The notes under the pieces were generated by a model, which had not been told where the DNA came from, ran no database searches, and saw nothing but the letters and a program-made list of their open reading frames with translations. A stretch of DNA of 13,368 bases from positions 1 through 13,368 of the forward strand of contig DCFS01000336.1 of the NCBI GenBank assembly GCA_002319875.1, in the 5' to 3' direction. The stretch is from Treponema sp. UBA1798. Its GTDB lineage: Bacteria; Spirochaetota; Spirochaetia; Treponematales; Treponemataceae. The position numbers and the translations under genes were made by a program. Positions 1 through 6,213 of the stretch are shown here, piece after piece; the first letter of the stretch is position 1; each line of letters opens with the position of its first letter.

Positions 1-2
1 AA

Positions 3-65
3 AACGATTTAACAGAATTATTTTCCATTTTTTCCTCGCGCGCCGAAGGCGTCAAACTAACATAA
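3..65 (+). CDS. C-terminal end of an upstream gene (partial)
   Basis: Frame 3 is open from the window edge and reads ..NDLTELFSIFSSRAEGVKLT before a TAA at 63-65. The other + frames are less convincing: frame 1 stops within 12 bases. The codon run GCG CGC GCC GAA GGC GTC looks like coding sequence rather than spacer. The family cannot be recognised from 20 residues. The stop codon coincides with the outer edge of the three-hairpin element that follows. This could also be chance open sequence, because the visible frame is very short. Confidence 0.35.
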   Translation, partial: NDLTELFSIFSSRAEGVKLT

Positions 66-199
66 GGGAACCTCTAAAAACTTCAGTTTTTAGAGGTAAC
101 TCTGAAAAAGCGATGTTTTAAGTCGTGATATTACAACGACTTAAAACTCGACGGCACCTCTAAAAAGTCACTGAAAGTGAGTTTTTAGAGGTGCCCTTA
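63..199. repeat. Three-hairpin intergenic element with terminal inverted repeats (MITE/REP-like)
   Basis: Three hairpins lie in series. Hairpin 1 pairs 70-81 with 86-97 (12 bp perfect, TTCA loop). Hairpin 2 pairs 115-126 with 136-147 (12 bp perfect, 9-nt loop). Hairpin 3 pairs 153-166 with 182-195 (14 bp perfect) and continues after one mismatch with TCAC/GTGA around a TGAAA loop. The motif CCTCTAAAAA occurs in four arms, so the outermost arms (63-81 and 181-199) also form an inverted repeat with 18 of 19 positions matching. This layout is expected of a small non-coding mobile or REP-like element. No flanking target duplication is obvious. It could instead act as a transcription barrier or mRNA-stabilising structure between the gene ending at 65 and the one starting at 232. 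No second copy is seen in this window. Confidence 0.75.
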
Positions 200-231
200 C
201 TGCTTATACTGTAAAAATAAGGGATATAAAA

Positions 232-1563
232 ATGAAAGCATTAATTCTCACGGACAATGAATACAAAACGACTGTGTATACTTCGTTGTACCAGCAGGTG
301 ATCCAGATTCTGGAACAAAAAGGATATGAAGTTACAATAAAAGAAGCCGGACGGACGCTGCACAACTGTATCGGCTGTTTCGGCTGCTGGGTAAAAACAC
401 CGGGTGAATGCGTCATACGCGACGATATGACCTCAATCAACCGATTGTATGTAAACAGCGATGCAGTTATATTTCTTAGTCCTGTCGTCTTTGGACAGTT
501 CAGCGCAAATATTAAAAACGTATTCGACAGGCTGCTGCCCAGACTGCTGCCGTTTTTTATCCGGAAAGCCAACGGTTCTACCGCGCATCCGCTCAGATAT
601 GCAAAAAATCCCCAGGTGTACATTATCGGATATGGAAGCGGTCTGGAAACCGAAGACATACAGCTTTTTAAAGACATCACCATAAAACACCACCCGGAAA
701 TAATAACGGGCCTTTATCAGAGGGTGCAGGATAAAGAAAAAATAGAAAACCTGTTCATGCAGAAGTATATCATTCCTCCGCTGCCGCAGGTACCTGTTCC
801 GGATGCAGCCGGTTATTCCGCGCGCAAAACGGCAGAAAATGAGAAAACAGAATTCCGGAGAAAAAAGGTTGTGTTTGTAAACGGAAGTCCGCGGGCAGAG
901 GCACAGACAGCATCTGCATCGTTCATTGCACGGGCAGCCGGGCTGTTTGACGATTCCCTGTATGAAAAAGAAACAATCCAGGTACGCAAAGTTTCACAGC
1001 CGGAAGAGGAAAAGGTGTTTGACAAAATAAAAACAGCCGATGCAGTTATTTTTGTTTTTCCGTTGTACGTCTTCTGTCTTCCGGGCCTTCTTACGGGGTT
1101 CCTCCGGGATTATGCAGACTTTGTAAAAACGACAGCTCAGGGACAGAACAGTCCCTTTGTGTATACAGTTATCAACTGCGGATTCCCTGAACCGTATATT
1201 AATACCGAAGCGGCAGGGGTCATTAAATCATTCTGCCGGCACACTGGCATGAAATTCCGCTCCAGCATACTCATCGGAGGCGGAGTAATGATCACAAATG
1301 CAGAAAAAGCCCCGCCCGTTAAAAAAACATTGCAGAAGCTTGATGCTGCCTTTCTTGCAATGACAGACGATATACAAACCGCCGGAACAGAGCCCCCGAA
1401 GGACGTACTGCTGAAGGCCAATTTCCCGGTCAGGCTGTTTTTCTTTATCGGATGCATGAACTGGAAACGGGAAGCTAAACACAACGGGCTTCAAATAAAA
1501 AATATGTACGACCGTCCGTACAGCAGCGGATCAGCAGCCCCTGACAGGGAACCGCGGTATTAA
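232..1563 (+). CDS. Tandem flavodoxin-like (NADPH-dependent FMN reductase / iron-sulfur flavoprotein-type) protein
   Basis: Probably a cytoplasmic flavoprotein of 443 aa, roughly twice the length of single-domain relatives. Domain 1 (about residues 1-185) carries C46-x2-C49-x2-C52-W-x6-C60, matching the compact CX2CX2CX4-7C motif of iron-sulfur flavoproteins, and the flavodoxin-type stretch SPVVFGQFSANIKNVFDR (83-100). Domain 2 (about 210-385) starts with VVFVNGSPR (213-221), the phosphate-binding loop typical of FMN reductases, and continues with FVFPLYVFCLPGLLTGFLRD. Domain 1 lacks an obvious NGSPR-type loop (it has LTDNEYKTT), so FMN may sit mainly in domain 2, with electrons passing through a cluster in domain 1; this is inference. 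The start ATG follows AATAAGGGA with about 7 nt spacing. The C-terminal ~40 residues look unstructured. The hydrolase gene follows 18 nt later, in the same frame. Substrate unknown. Confidence 0.85.
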   Translation: MKALILTDNEYKTTVYTSLYQQVIQILEQKGYEVTIKEAGRTLHNCIGCFGCWVKTPGECVIRDDMTSINRLYVNSDAVIFLSPVVFGQFSANIKNVFDRLLPRLLPFFIRKANGSTAHPLRYAKNPQVYIIGYGSGLETEDIQLFKDITIKHHPEIITGLYQRVQDKEKIENLFMQKYIIPPLPQVPVPDAAGYSARKTAENEKTEFRRKKVVFVNGSPRAEAQTASASFIARAAGLFDDSLYEKETIQVRKVSQPEEEKVFDKIKTADAVIFVFPLYVFCLPGLLTGFLRDYADFVKTTAQGQNSPFVYTVINCGFPEPYINTEAAGVIKSFCRHTGMKFRSSILIGGGVMITNAEKAPPVKKTLQKLDAAFLAMTDDIQTAGTEPPKDVLLKANFPVRLFFFIGCMNWKREAKHNGLQIKNMYDRPYSSGSAAPDREPRY

Positions 1564-1581
1564 ACTATCCCGAAAAATAAA

Positions 1582-2673
1582 TTGAAAACAGCATCTGAAA
1601 TAAAAGGAAAAATTAAATTCGCGGTGTGTATTTCAGCCGGTACCGTTTTATTTGGTATTCTTCTCTGTGCGGGAGCGTTACTTATGATGAGCCCCGGGAA
1701 AATAAAGCAATGTACAGACGAAAACGGGAACAGAATAAAAAACAGCATGGCAGAAAAATGTTTCGTGGAAATAAACGGAATCAAGATGGGAATGATCATT
1801 AAAAGCCGGAACGTTTCAAATCCTGTACTGCTGTTCGTTCACGGCGGTCCCGGTATGCCGGAATATTTTCTTACAGAAGATTATCCGACGGGCCTGGAAA
1901 ACTATTTCACCGTAGTCTGGTGGGACCAGAGGGGAGCCGGATTATCCTATAGCAATACTATCAATCAAGACACGCTCACGGTCAATCAGTATATCGACGA
2001 CACAATCGCAGTAACGAATTATCTGCGCAGACGTTTCGGACAGGACAAAATATATCTTATGGCGCATTCGTGGGGAACGTATTTTGGCATTCAGGCTGTA
2101 AAAAAAGCACCTCAGCTCTACAATGCCTACATAGCGGTAGGACAGGTCACCGATCAGGACGAATCTGAAAAACGGGCATACGAATATATGCTGGACTATT
2201 ACTCAAAAACATGTGATAAAAAAACCCTGGATGAACTTAAAAAGCATGAGTATCCGTCAGCCGGATATACTAAAATAAGAGATAGTGTTATGCACCGCTC
2301 GGGTATAGGTACAATGCACAACATGAAATCTGTTGTCAGCGGAATATTTTTTGCGTCATTAAAAAACAGGGGATACACACTTACCGAAAAACTTAATCTA
2401 TGGCGCGGTAAACTGCGGCTTAATCAAAATCCTCATCTCAAAATGAATGATGATCTACGAAAAACAGTAACATCATTGGATGTTCCGGTATACTTTTTTT
2501 CCGGTGCGTTCGACTATACGGTAAATTATGAAATGTCTGAAGCATATTTAAATCAGCTGGATGCACCTGTTAAGAAATTCTACTTATTCAAAAAATCGGC
2601 GCACAGCCCTTTATTTGAAGAACCGGACAAAGTTGCTCAAATCATTACAAGTGACATTATCAGGCGCTGCTGA
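1582..2673 (+). CDS. Membrane-anchored alpha/beta hydrolase, proline iminopeptidase-like (peptidase S33)
   Basis: A 363-aa alpha/beta hydrolase. Residues about 11-36 form one hydrophobic segment after a basic N-terminus (MKTASEIKGKIKF), so the enzyme is probably exported and held by an uncleaved anchor; no good lipobox is present. The oxyanion motif HGGPG is at 87-91, WWDQRGAGLS at 113-122, and the nucleophile elbow AHSWG places Ser163. Asp311 (GAFDYTV) and His341 (SAHSPL) complete the triad. HGGPG plus DQRG is characteristic of the proline iminopeptidase/S33 group, but the true substrate is unknown. The start is TTG with no visible Shine-Dalgarno. It is chosen because any later start (GTG 1624, ATG 1684) removes the basic flank or the anchor. 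It lies 18 nt after the preceding stop with no in-frame stop between, suggesting reinitiation from the upstream gene. Its end is 12 nt from the convergent EAL-CBS-GGDEF gene. Confidence 0.85.
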   Translation: MKTASEIKGKIKFAVCISAGTVLFGILLCAGALLMMSPGKIKQCTDENGNRIKNSMAEKCFVEINGIKMGMIIKSRNVSNPVLLFVHGGPGMPEYFLTEDYPTGLENYFTVVWWDQRGAGLSYSNTINQDTLTVNQYIDDTIAVTNYLRRRFGQDKIYLMAHSWGTYFGIQAVKKAPQLYNAYIAVGQVTDQDESEKRAYEYMLDYYSKTCDKKTLDELKKHEYPSAGYTKIRDSVMHRSGIGTMHNMKSVVSGIFFASLKNRGYTLTEKLNLWRGKLRLNQNPHLKMNDDLRKTVTSLDVPVYFFSGAFDYTVNYEMSEAYLNQLDAPVKKFYLFKKSAHSPLFEEPDKVAQIITSDIIRRC

Positions 2674-2685
2674 ACGCAGGCGGTT

Positions 2686-4314
2686 TTATACAATTTTTTT
2701 TATTTGAAAACTGCTCCCTTTTGTGATTTTGACCAGCTTCTTAAGTTTTGCAAGCTCTTCGGACAATAAATAACTGCTTGAAAAATAATGAGCCGCGTCA
2801 TATATTCCGGCTATAGAAAGCGATATGAGTGGAATGTCTTCTATAACACCGCTGCGGTTTTCTGCCGTAATATACCCTCTATTTAAATCTTCTTCGTTGT
2901 AATACAGGGAAAGCCTTCCGGTAAAGTTCTGTATAACAGTCCTGCAGAACGCTTCCTCACCTTCTTCCAAAAGAACAACGACGAAATCATCACCGCCAAC
3001 ATGACCCGCAAACTGATTCTGCGGAAGGCATTCTGTTATAGTTTGAGCAAGAAACTGTATAACTCTGTCCCCCTTTTCAAATCCATACATGTCGTTGTAT
3101 GCTTTAAATTGGTTTATATCTATATAAAGAACACAATACGGAGAATCAGAAGAAACGCACCGGGAAAGCATCTGCTCTATGACAATATTTCCCGGCAGCC
3201 CGGTAAGAGGGTTCTGGCACCGTGCACTTGCAACCTGTATCTCTGTAGATTTCAGCAGCAGATCACGGACTGTAACCGTACCCAGATATTTCCCGTTCCT
3301 GGTAACAACAATAAAATCGTATAACCGGTCCATACTGCGCTGCATGGCAAGTTCGGAAACGATATTTACCGGCATTTTGTAATCTGCAGAAAGAAATATG
3401 CTGTCCATAAGTGCAGAAACAGGCTTCTTTTCATACAGGGTAAAACCGTACCTGCCGCTCATACGCTGAATCAGATTGTCTTTCGTTATAATTCCAAGCA
3501 CAAAACCATTTTGTACGACACAGTATCCGAAACAGTCCCTGTCATTTTTGACCATTCCGTATACTGTTTCCACTATTATATCTGGCGGAAGCGTAAGGGT
3601 ATCTGCACACAGATTTGCAATGTAGACTTCGGAAGGCAGTGCATTTATATGATTTTTTCTCCGGTTCGTCTCAACAATAAATTCATAAGCTTCCTCTCTG
3701 AGCAAGTCCGTCCGTTCTGCCGGTTCCTGAATAAAATTTCCCTGTGCGTATGATACCCCAATGTCTATAAGCCAGATAAGGTCATTCTGCGTTTCAACCC
3801 CTTCTGCAATACTATCAACGCCGGCTGTCCGGCAGAATTCCGTGATACTTTTTACAAGCGCACGGGCAAGGGGATCAGTTCCGGACCTGCGGACAAGCGA
3901 AGGGGAAAGCTTTACATACTGAGGGTGGAATTCAGAAAAAAAACTGAGCGGGTACAGCAGGCCAACGTCATCAAACACAACTGCAAAGCGCAGGATTCCT
4001 GCAGGTATATTCACAAAAGAATATATTTCCAATACGATCCGTTCTGCTGCCTCACCGGCAGGAAAATGATCGGGTGCACGAACGTCCCCCGTCAGCGGAA
4101 GAAACAGTTTGCGTTCATCCCCGGAATTTGAGTACCGGGAAAACACTTCCGGCACACAAATTCCGGTATGTTTTTTGTGTATACCCGGACCGTATTGTAT
4201 TTCATGGCCCATAATGCTGCCGTCCCGCAGCGAAACAACCGGCTGGAACAAATACGGGATATCCCCGCCTTTTTTTGAGCTCTCTGCTGATATATTATGG
4301 ACATGCCTGTTCAT
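2686..4314 (-). CDS. EAL-CBS-CBS-GGDEF cyclic-di-GMP signalling protein
   Basis: A cytoplasmic protein with no membrane segment. Residues here are numbered from the ATG at 4329 (547 aa); from 4314 it is 542 aa. The EAL domain spans about 24-215, a CBS pair about 235-362 and GGDEF about 370-545. In the EAL domain the signature is EIQ (43-45), but E101, D120-D121, K140, E176 (AEGVE) and Q196 remain; the usual metal-binding Asn appears replaced by Pro78. The GGDEF domain has NPLTGLPGN (373-381), DINQFKAYND (404-413) and GGDDF (445-449) in place of GGDEF, with no RxxD inhibitory site. CBS pairs usually bind adenine nucleotides, so this could couple nucleotide state to c-di-GMP. Phosphodiesterase activity is doubtful and cyclase activity possible. 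The start at 4314 is preferred because GGAG lies 9 nt upstream; the ATG at 4329 has no ribosome binding site and sits against a hairpin. Confidence 0.88.
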   Translation of the reverse strand: MNRHVHNISAESSKKGGDIPYLFQPVVSLRDGSIMGHEIQYGPGIHKKHTGICVPEVFSRYSNSGDERKLFLPLTGDVRAPDHFPAGEAAERIVLEIYSFVNIPAGILRFAVVFDDVGLLYPLSFFSEFHPQYVKLSPSLVRRSGTDPLARALVKSITEFCRTAGVDSIAEGVETQNDLIWLIDIGVSYAQGNFIQEPAERTDLLREEAYEFIVETNRRKNHINALPSEVYIANLCADTLTLPPDIIVETVYGMVKNDRDCFGYCVVQNGFVLGIITKDNLIQRMSGRYGFTLYEKKPVSALMDSIFLSADYKMPVNIVSELAMQRSMDRLYDFIVVTRNGKYLGTVTVRDLLLKSTEIQVASARCQNPLTGLPGNIVIEQMLSRCVSSDSPYCVLYIDINQFKAYNDMYGFEKGDRVIQFLAQTITECLPQNQFAGHVGGDDFVVVLLEEGEEAFCRTVIQNFTGRLSLYYNEEDLNRGYITAENRSGVIEDIPLISLSIAGIYDAAHYFSSSYLLSEELAKLKKLVKITKGSSFQIKKIV

Positions 4315-4329
4315 TGCAAAACACTCCAT

Positions 4330-4349
4330 TACCGGCTTTTATACCGGTA
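4330..4349 (-). other. Small hairpin in the 5' leader of the EAL-CBS-GGDEF gene
   Basis: TACCGG (4330-4335) and CCGGTA (4344-4349) are inverted around an 8-nt loop. The hairpin lies directly upstream of the GGAG that serves the ATG at 4314, in a leader of roughly 80 nt. It may help expose or mask the ribosome binding site, but it is short and could be chance. Confidence 0.35.
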
Positions 4350-4402
4350 AATGCATTCAACCATACTCTTATTAAAACTGAATGAGATATTCACTATTAT
4401 TT

Positions 4403-4432
4403 ATTATACGATATGTATATAACACAGTACAA
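4403..4432 (-). promoter_or_regulatory. Sigma70-type promoter for the EAL-CBS-GGDEF gene
   Basis: Read on the - strand, a perfect TATAAT lies at 4408-4403 with TTGTAC (3/6 match to TTGACA) 18 nt upstream at 4432-4427. Transcription would start near 4396, giving a leader of about 80 nt to the ATG at 4314. The region is AT-rich, so the -10 is much better supported than the -35. Confidence 0.55.
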
Positions 4433-4447
4433 CCGCGGATGTTTCTT

Positions 4448-4466
4448 CTGCAGTCACCCGCTGCAG
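4448..4466. other. CTGCAG inverted pair just downstream of the usp gene
   Basis: CTGCAG (4448-4453) and CTGCAG (4461-4466) flank a 7-nt loop, giving a 6-bp hairpin a few nucleotides after the usp stop. On the - strand no T-run follows, so it is a poor intrinsic terminator for mntH-usp. On the + strand four Ts follow, but no + gene lies upstream. It may end or stabilise the operon transcript; evidence is weak. Confidence 0.3.
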
Positions 4467-4469
4467 TTT

Positions 4470-4874
4470 TCAGCCACGAATCATCAGCAGCGGAATATGT
4501 ACCGTATGTTTAAGATAATCAGAAACGCTTCCCAACAGAATATCCTGAAAAAATTTATGTCCGTGCGTCGCCATTGCTACCAGATCATATGTTCCACTGT
4601 TGATCAGACGAACAAGTTCTGTTTCCGGCTCTCCGCTTAAAAAAACCGAATCCGCTTTTACCGATGATGCGGTAAACTGACGTATGCGTTCAGAAACGCA
4701 CGCATCAGTTTTTTTCCGGAGCACACGGTCCTGGTCAAGCGTATGGGAGTGAACAACATGAACAAGTGTCACCTTTGCATTTCCGCATAAAGCAATGCGG
4801 AGCACTTCATGCACAACTGCATCATCGACCGGCGTACAGTCAAGGAGCACCAGAATATTCGAATATGGACACAT
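4470..4874 (-). CDS. Universal stress protein (UspA family)
   Basis: A single-domain cytoplasmic Usp fold of 134 aa, near the usual length of 140-150. The N-terminus YSNILVLLDCTPVDD is the beta1 strand with the conserved Asp. The C-terminal half has DLVAMATHGHKFFQDILLGS (97-116), which fits the ATP-binding loop G-2x-G-9x-G-S with the first glycine changed to Ala102, a common variant; Gly105, Gly115 and Ser116 are intact. It is therefore probably an ATP-binding type. Its ATG overlaps the stop of mntH as TGATG (one base shared), so translation is likely coupled and the two proteins are made together. The context suggests a role tied to metal import or stress, but the partner is unknown. Confidence 0.9.
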   Translation of the reverse strand: MCPYSNILVLLDCTPVDDAVVHEVLRIALCGNAKVTLVHVVHSHTLDQDRVLRKKTDACVSERIRQFTASSVKADSVFLSGEPETELVRLINSGTYDLVAMATHGHKFFQDILLGSVSDYLKHTVHIPLLMIRG

Positions 4875-6109
4875 CAGGCATTTCCTCCCGTGATTGTAGA
4901 ATAAAGGAGATACATATTCAGAACAATAATGAGTGCCGAAATAAGCAGCGCTGTTATAAATTCCGTATTAGTACTTGCAAACTGCCCCATAATGCGGCGG
5001 CGGCGGCAAAGAATGAGCAGCGGTATAAGAGTAAACGGAAGCTGTATGCTCAGGACCACCTGACTCAGAATGAGGATTTTGTACGTATTAACACCGGACG
5101 CAATAAGAATAAATGACGGAATTGCTGTTACAAACGTAGCTGCGCGATAAAGCAGCGTCTTTGGGTCTTCCGGTTTACCCAGAAATCCGGTGATAACGTT
5201 TACTTCCGCCATCGACGATGTAACAGATGAACTGACTCCCGAAAATACAAGCGCGAAAGCAAACAAAAAACCGGCAAGGGGACCTGCAAGAGGCGTAAGG
5301 GTCTTTGAGGCATCTTCAATACTCGTCACGACAACCCCGTCCGTATGGAAAACACGCGCCGCAACAATAATCATTGCCGCATTCACAACCAGTCCCAGTC
5401 CCATTGCAGAAAATGTATCGATACGTTCATATTTGAGCAGAGACTGTTTTTTTTCATCAGTAATACCCCAGTCACGCGAATGAATCACATTCGAGTGCAA
5501 AAATATATTGTGGGGCATAACTACGGCACCAAGTATGCCCATGGCAGTGTAAATACTTTTGCCGTTGACGCGGGGAATAACAAACGACGGCAGAGCGGCA
5601 CCCCAGTCAGGCCTGACAATTATAAGCTCGGCAACATAGCATAACGAAATAACGCCAAGAAAGCCCATAATAATACGTTCAAGCCGATGGTACCTCTGGC
5701 TTATGATCAGAAACACTTTCAGAAAAACGGTAATAAGCGCACCGGCCCATAACGGCATGCGGAACAATAACCGGAATCCGATCGCGCCGCCGAGGAGTTC
5801 TGCAACATCTGTGGCTACGCACGCTCCGACGACAGTTATACCAATAAACGCTGCGGCAGGCTCCGGAAACTCTTCACGGATATTGACTGCCAGCGATTTT
5901 CCTGTCGCGATCCCCAGTTTTGCAGCCATGCTCTGGATTATTACAAGCATAAGCGTACTGAGCGTAATGACCCAGAGAAGATCATAACCAAAAGAAGATC
6001 CGCCTTCTATGTTTGTTGCCCAGTTTCCGGGATCAATGAACCCGACGGTAATAAGAAATCCTGGTCCAAGGAAGGAAAATATTTTTCTGCCCTTTTCGCG
6101 TATATTCAT
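4874..6109 (-). CDS. mntH: Nramp-family divalent metal (Mn2+/Fe2+) transporter
   Basis: A multi-spanning inner-membrane proton-coupled importer of divalent metals, 411 aa, the usual length for bacterial MntH. The transmembrane-1 metal site DPGNW is at 26-30 (Asp26, Asn29). The transmembrane-6 site AVVMPH is at 195-200 (Ala195, Met198, His200). CVATDVAELLGGAIGF (97-112) is the conserved transmembrane-3 stretch. These residues match the known Nramp coordination site, so the family call is firm; Mn versus Fe preference cannot be read from sequence. The ATG at 6109 has no Shine-Dalgarno. A TTGACC-18-TATACT promoter ends 7 nt before it, so the mRNA is probably leaderless. It forms an operon with usp through a TGATG overlap and is divergent from the acyltransferase gene. 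No manganese riboswitch is visible in the short leader. Confidence 0.93.
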   Translation of the reverse strand: MNIREKGRKIFSFLGPGFLITVGFIDPGNWATNIEGGSSFGYDLLWVITLSTLMLVIIQSMAAKLGIATGKSLAVNIREEFPEPAAAFIGITVVGACVATDVAELLGGAIGFRLLFRMPLWAGALITVFLKVFLIISQRYHRLERIIMGFLGVISLCYVAELIIVRPDWGAALPSFVIPRVNGKSIYTAMGILGAVVMPHNIFLHSNVIHSRDWGITDEKKQSLLKYERIDTFSAMGLGLVVNAAMIIVAARVFHTDGVVVTSIEDASKTLTPLAGPLAGFLFAFALVFSGVSSSVTSSMAEVNVITGFLGKPEDPKTLLYRAATFVTAIPSFILIASGVNTYKILILSQVVLSIQLPFTLIPLLILCRRRRIMGQFASTNTEFITALLISALIIVLNMYLLYSTITGGNA

Positions 6110-6116
6110 CGTTACA

Positions 6117-6146
6117 AGTATATAGCCGCATAGAATCCGCGGTCAA
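6117..6146 (-). promoter_or_regulatory. Promoter of mntH-usp, giving a leaderless mRNA
   Basis: Read on the - strand: TTGACC (6146-6141, 5/6), an 18-nt spacer, TATACT (6122-6117, 5/6), then TGTAACG and the ATG at 6109. A start 7 nt after the -10 would fall at 6110-6109, so almost no 5' leader exists. This fits the lack of a Shine-Dalgarno. Confidence 0.65.
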
Positions 6147-6159
6147 GGTTACTGCAGCA

Positions 6160-6190
6160 ATTACATTCTTGTCCTGCTGAAGAATGTAAT
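6160..6190. promoter_or_regulatory. 11-bp-arm palindrome in the divergent mntH/acyltransferase region (operator candidate)
   Basis: ATTACATTCTT (6160-6170) and AAGAATGTAAT (6180-6190) are perfect inverted arms with a 9-nt spacer. The right arm overlaps where the -35 of the rightward promoter should be. The palindrome also lies about 14 bp upstream of the mntH -35. This placement suits a dimeric regulator controlling both directions, for example a metal- or stress-responsive one, but no named box is recognised. It is not a terminator for either flanking gene, since both read outward from here. Confidence 0.6.
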
Positions 6191-6206
6191 GCATTTATGA
6201 TATACT
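6177..6206 (+). promoter_or_regulatory. Extended -10 promoter of the acyltransferase gene, giving a leaderless mRNA
   Basis: TGATATACT (6198-6206) is an extended -10 (TGnTATACT). The -35 position (CTGAAG, 6177-6182) is weak, as usual for extended -10 promoters, and overlaps the palindrome arm. TTTACTT (7 nt) then leads straight to the ATG at 6214, so transcription should start at or next to the A of ATG. Confidence 0.6.
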
Positions 6207-6213
6207 TTTACTT

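Noticed and set aside
36..52. GC-rich GCGCC-GAA-GGCGT hairpin near the left edge
   Set aside because: The stem is short, lacks a T-run on either strand and lies inside what looks like the end of a coding frame.
182..210. Sigma70 promoter for the flavoprotein gene (TATACT at 205-210)
   Set aside because: The -10 is acceptable, but the -35 position falls in the 3' arm of hairpin 3 (TTTTTA) and matches poorly. Transcription may also enter from upstream.
2661..2690. Possible terminator between the convergent hydrolase and EAL-CBS-GGDEF genes
   Set aside because: The CAGGCG copies at 2661 and 2677 are direct, not inverted. The only stem (CTGC/GCAG) is 4 bp, too weak to call.
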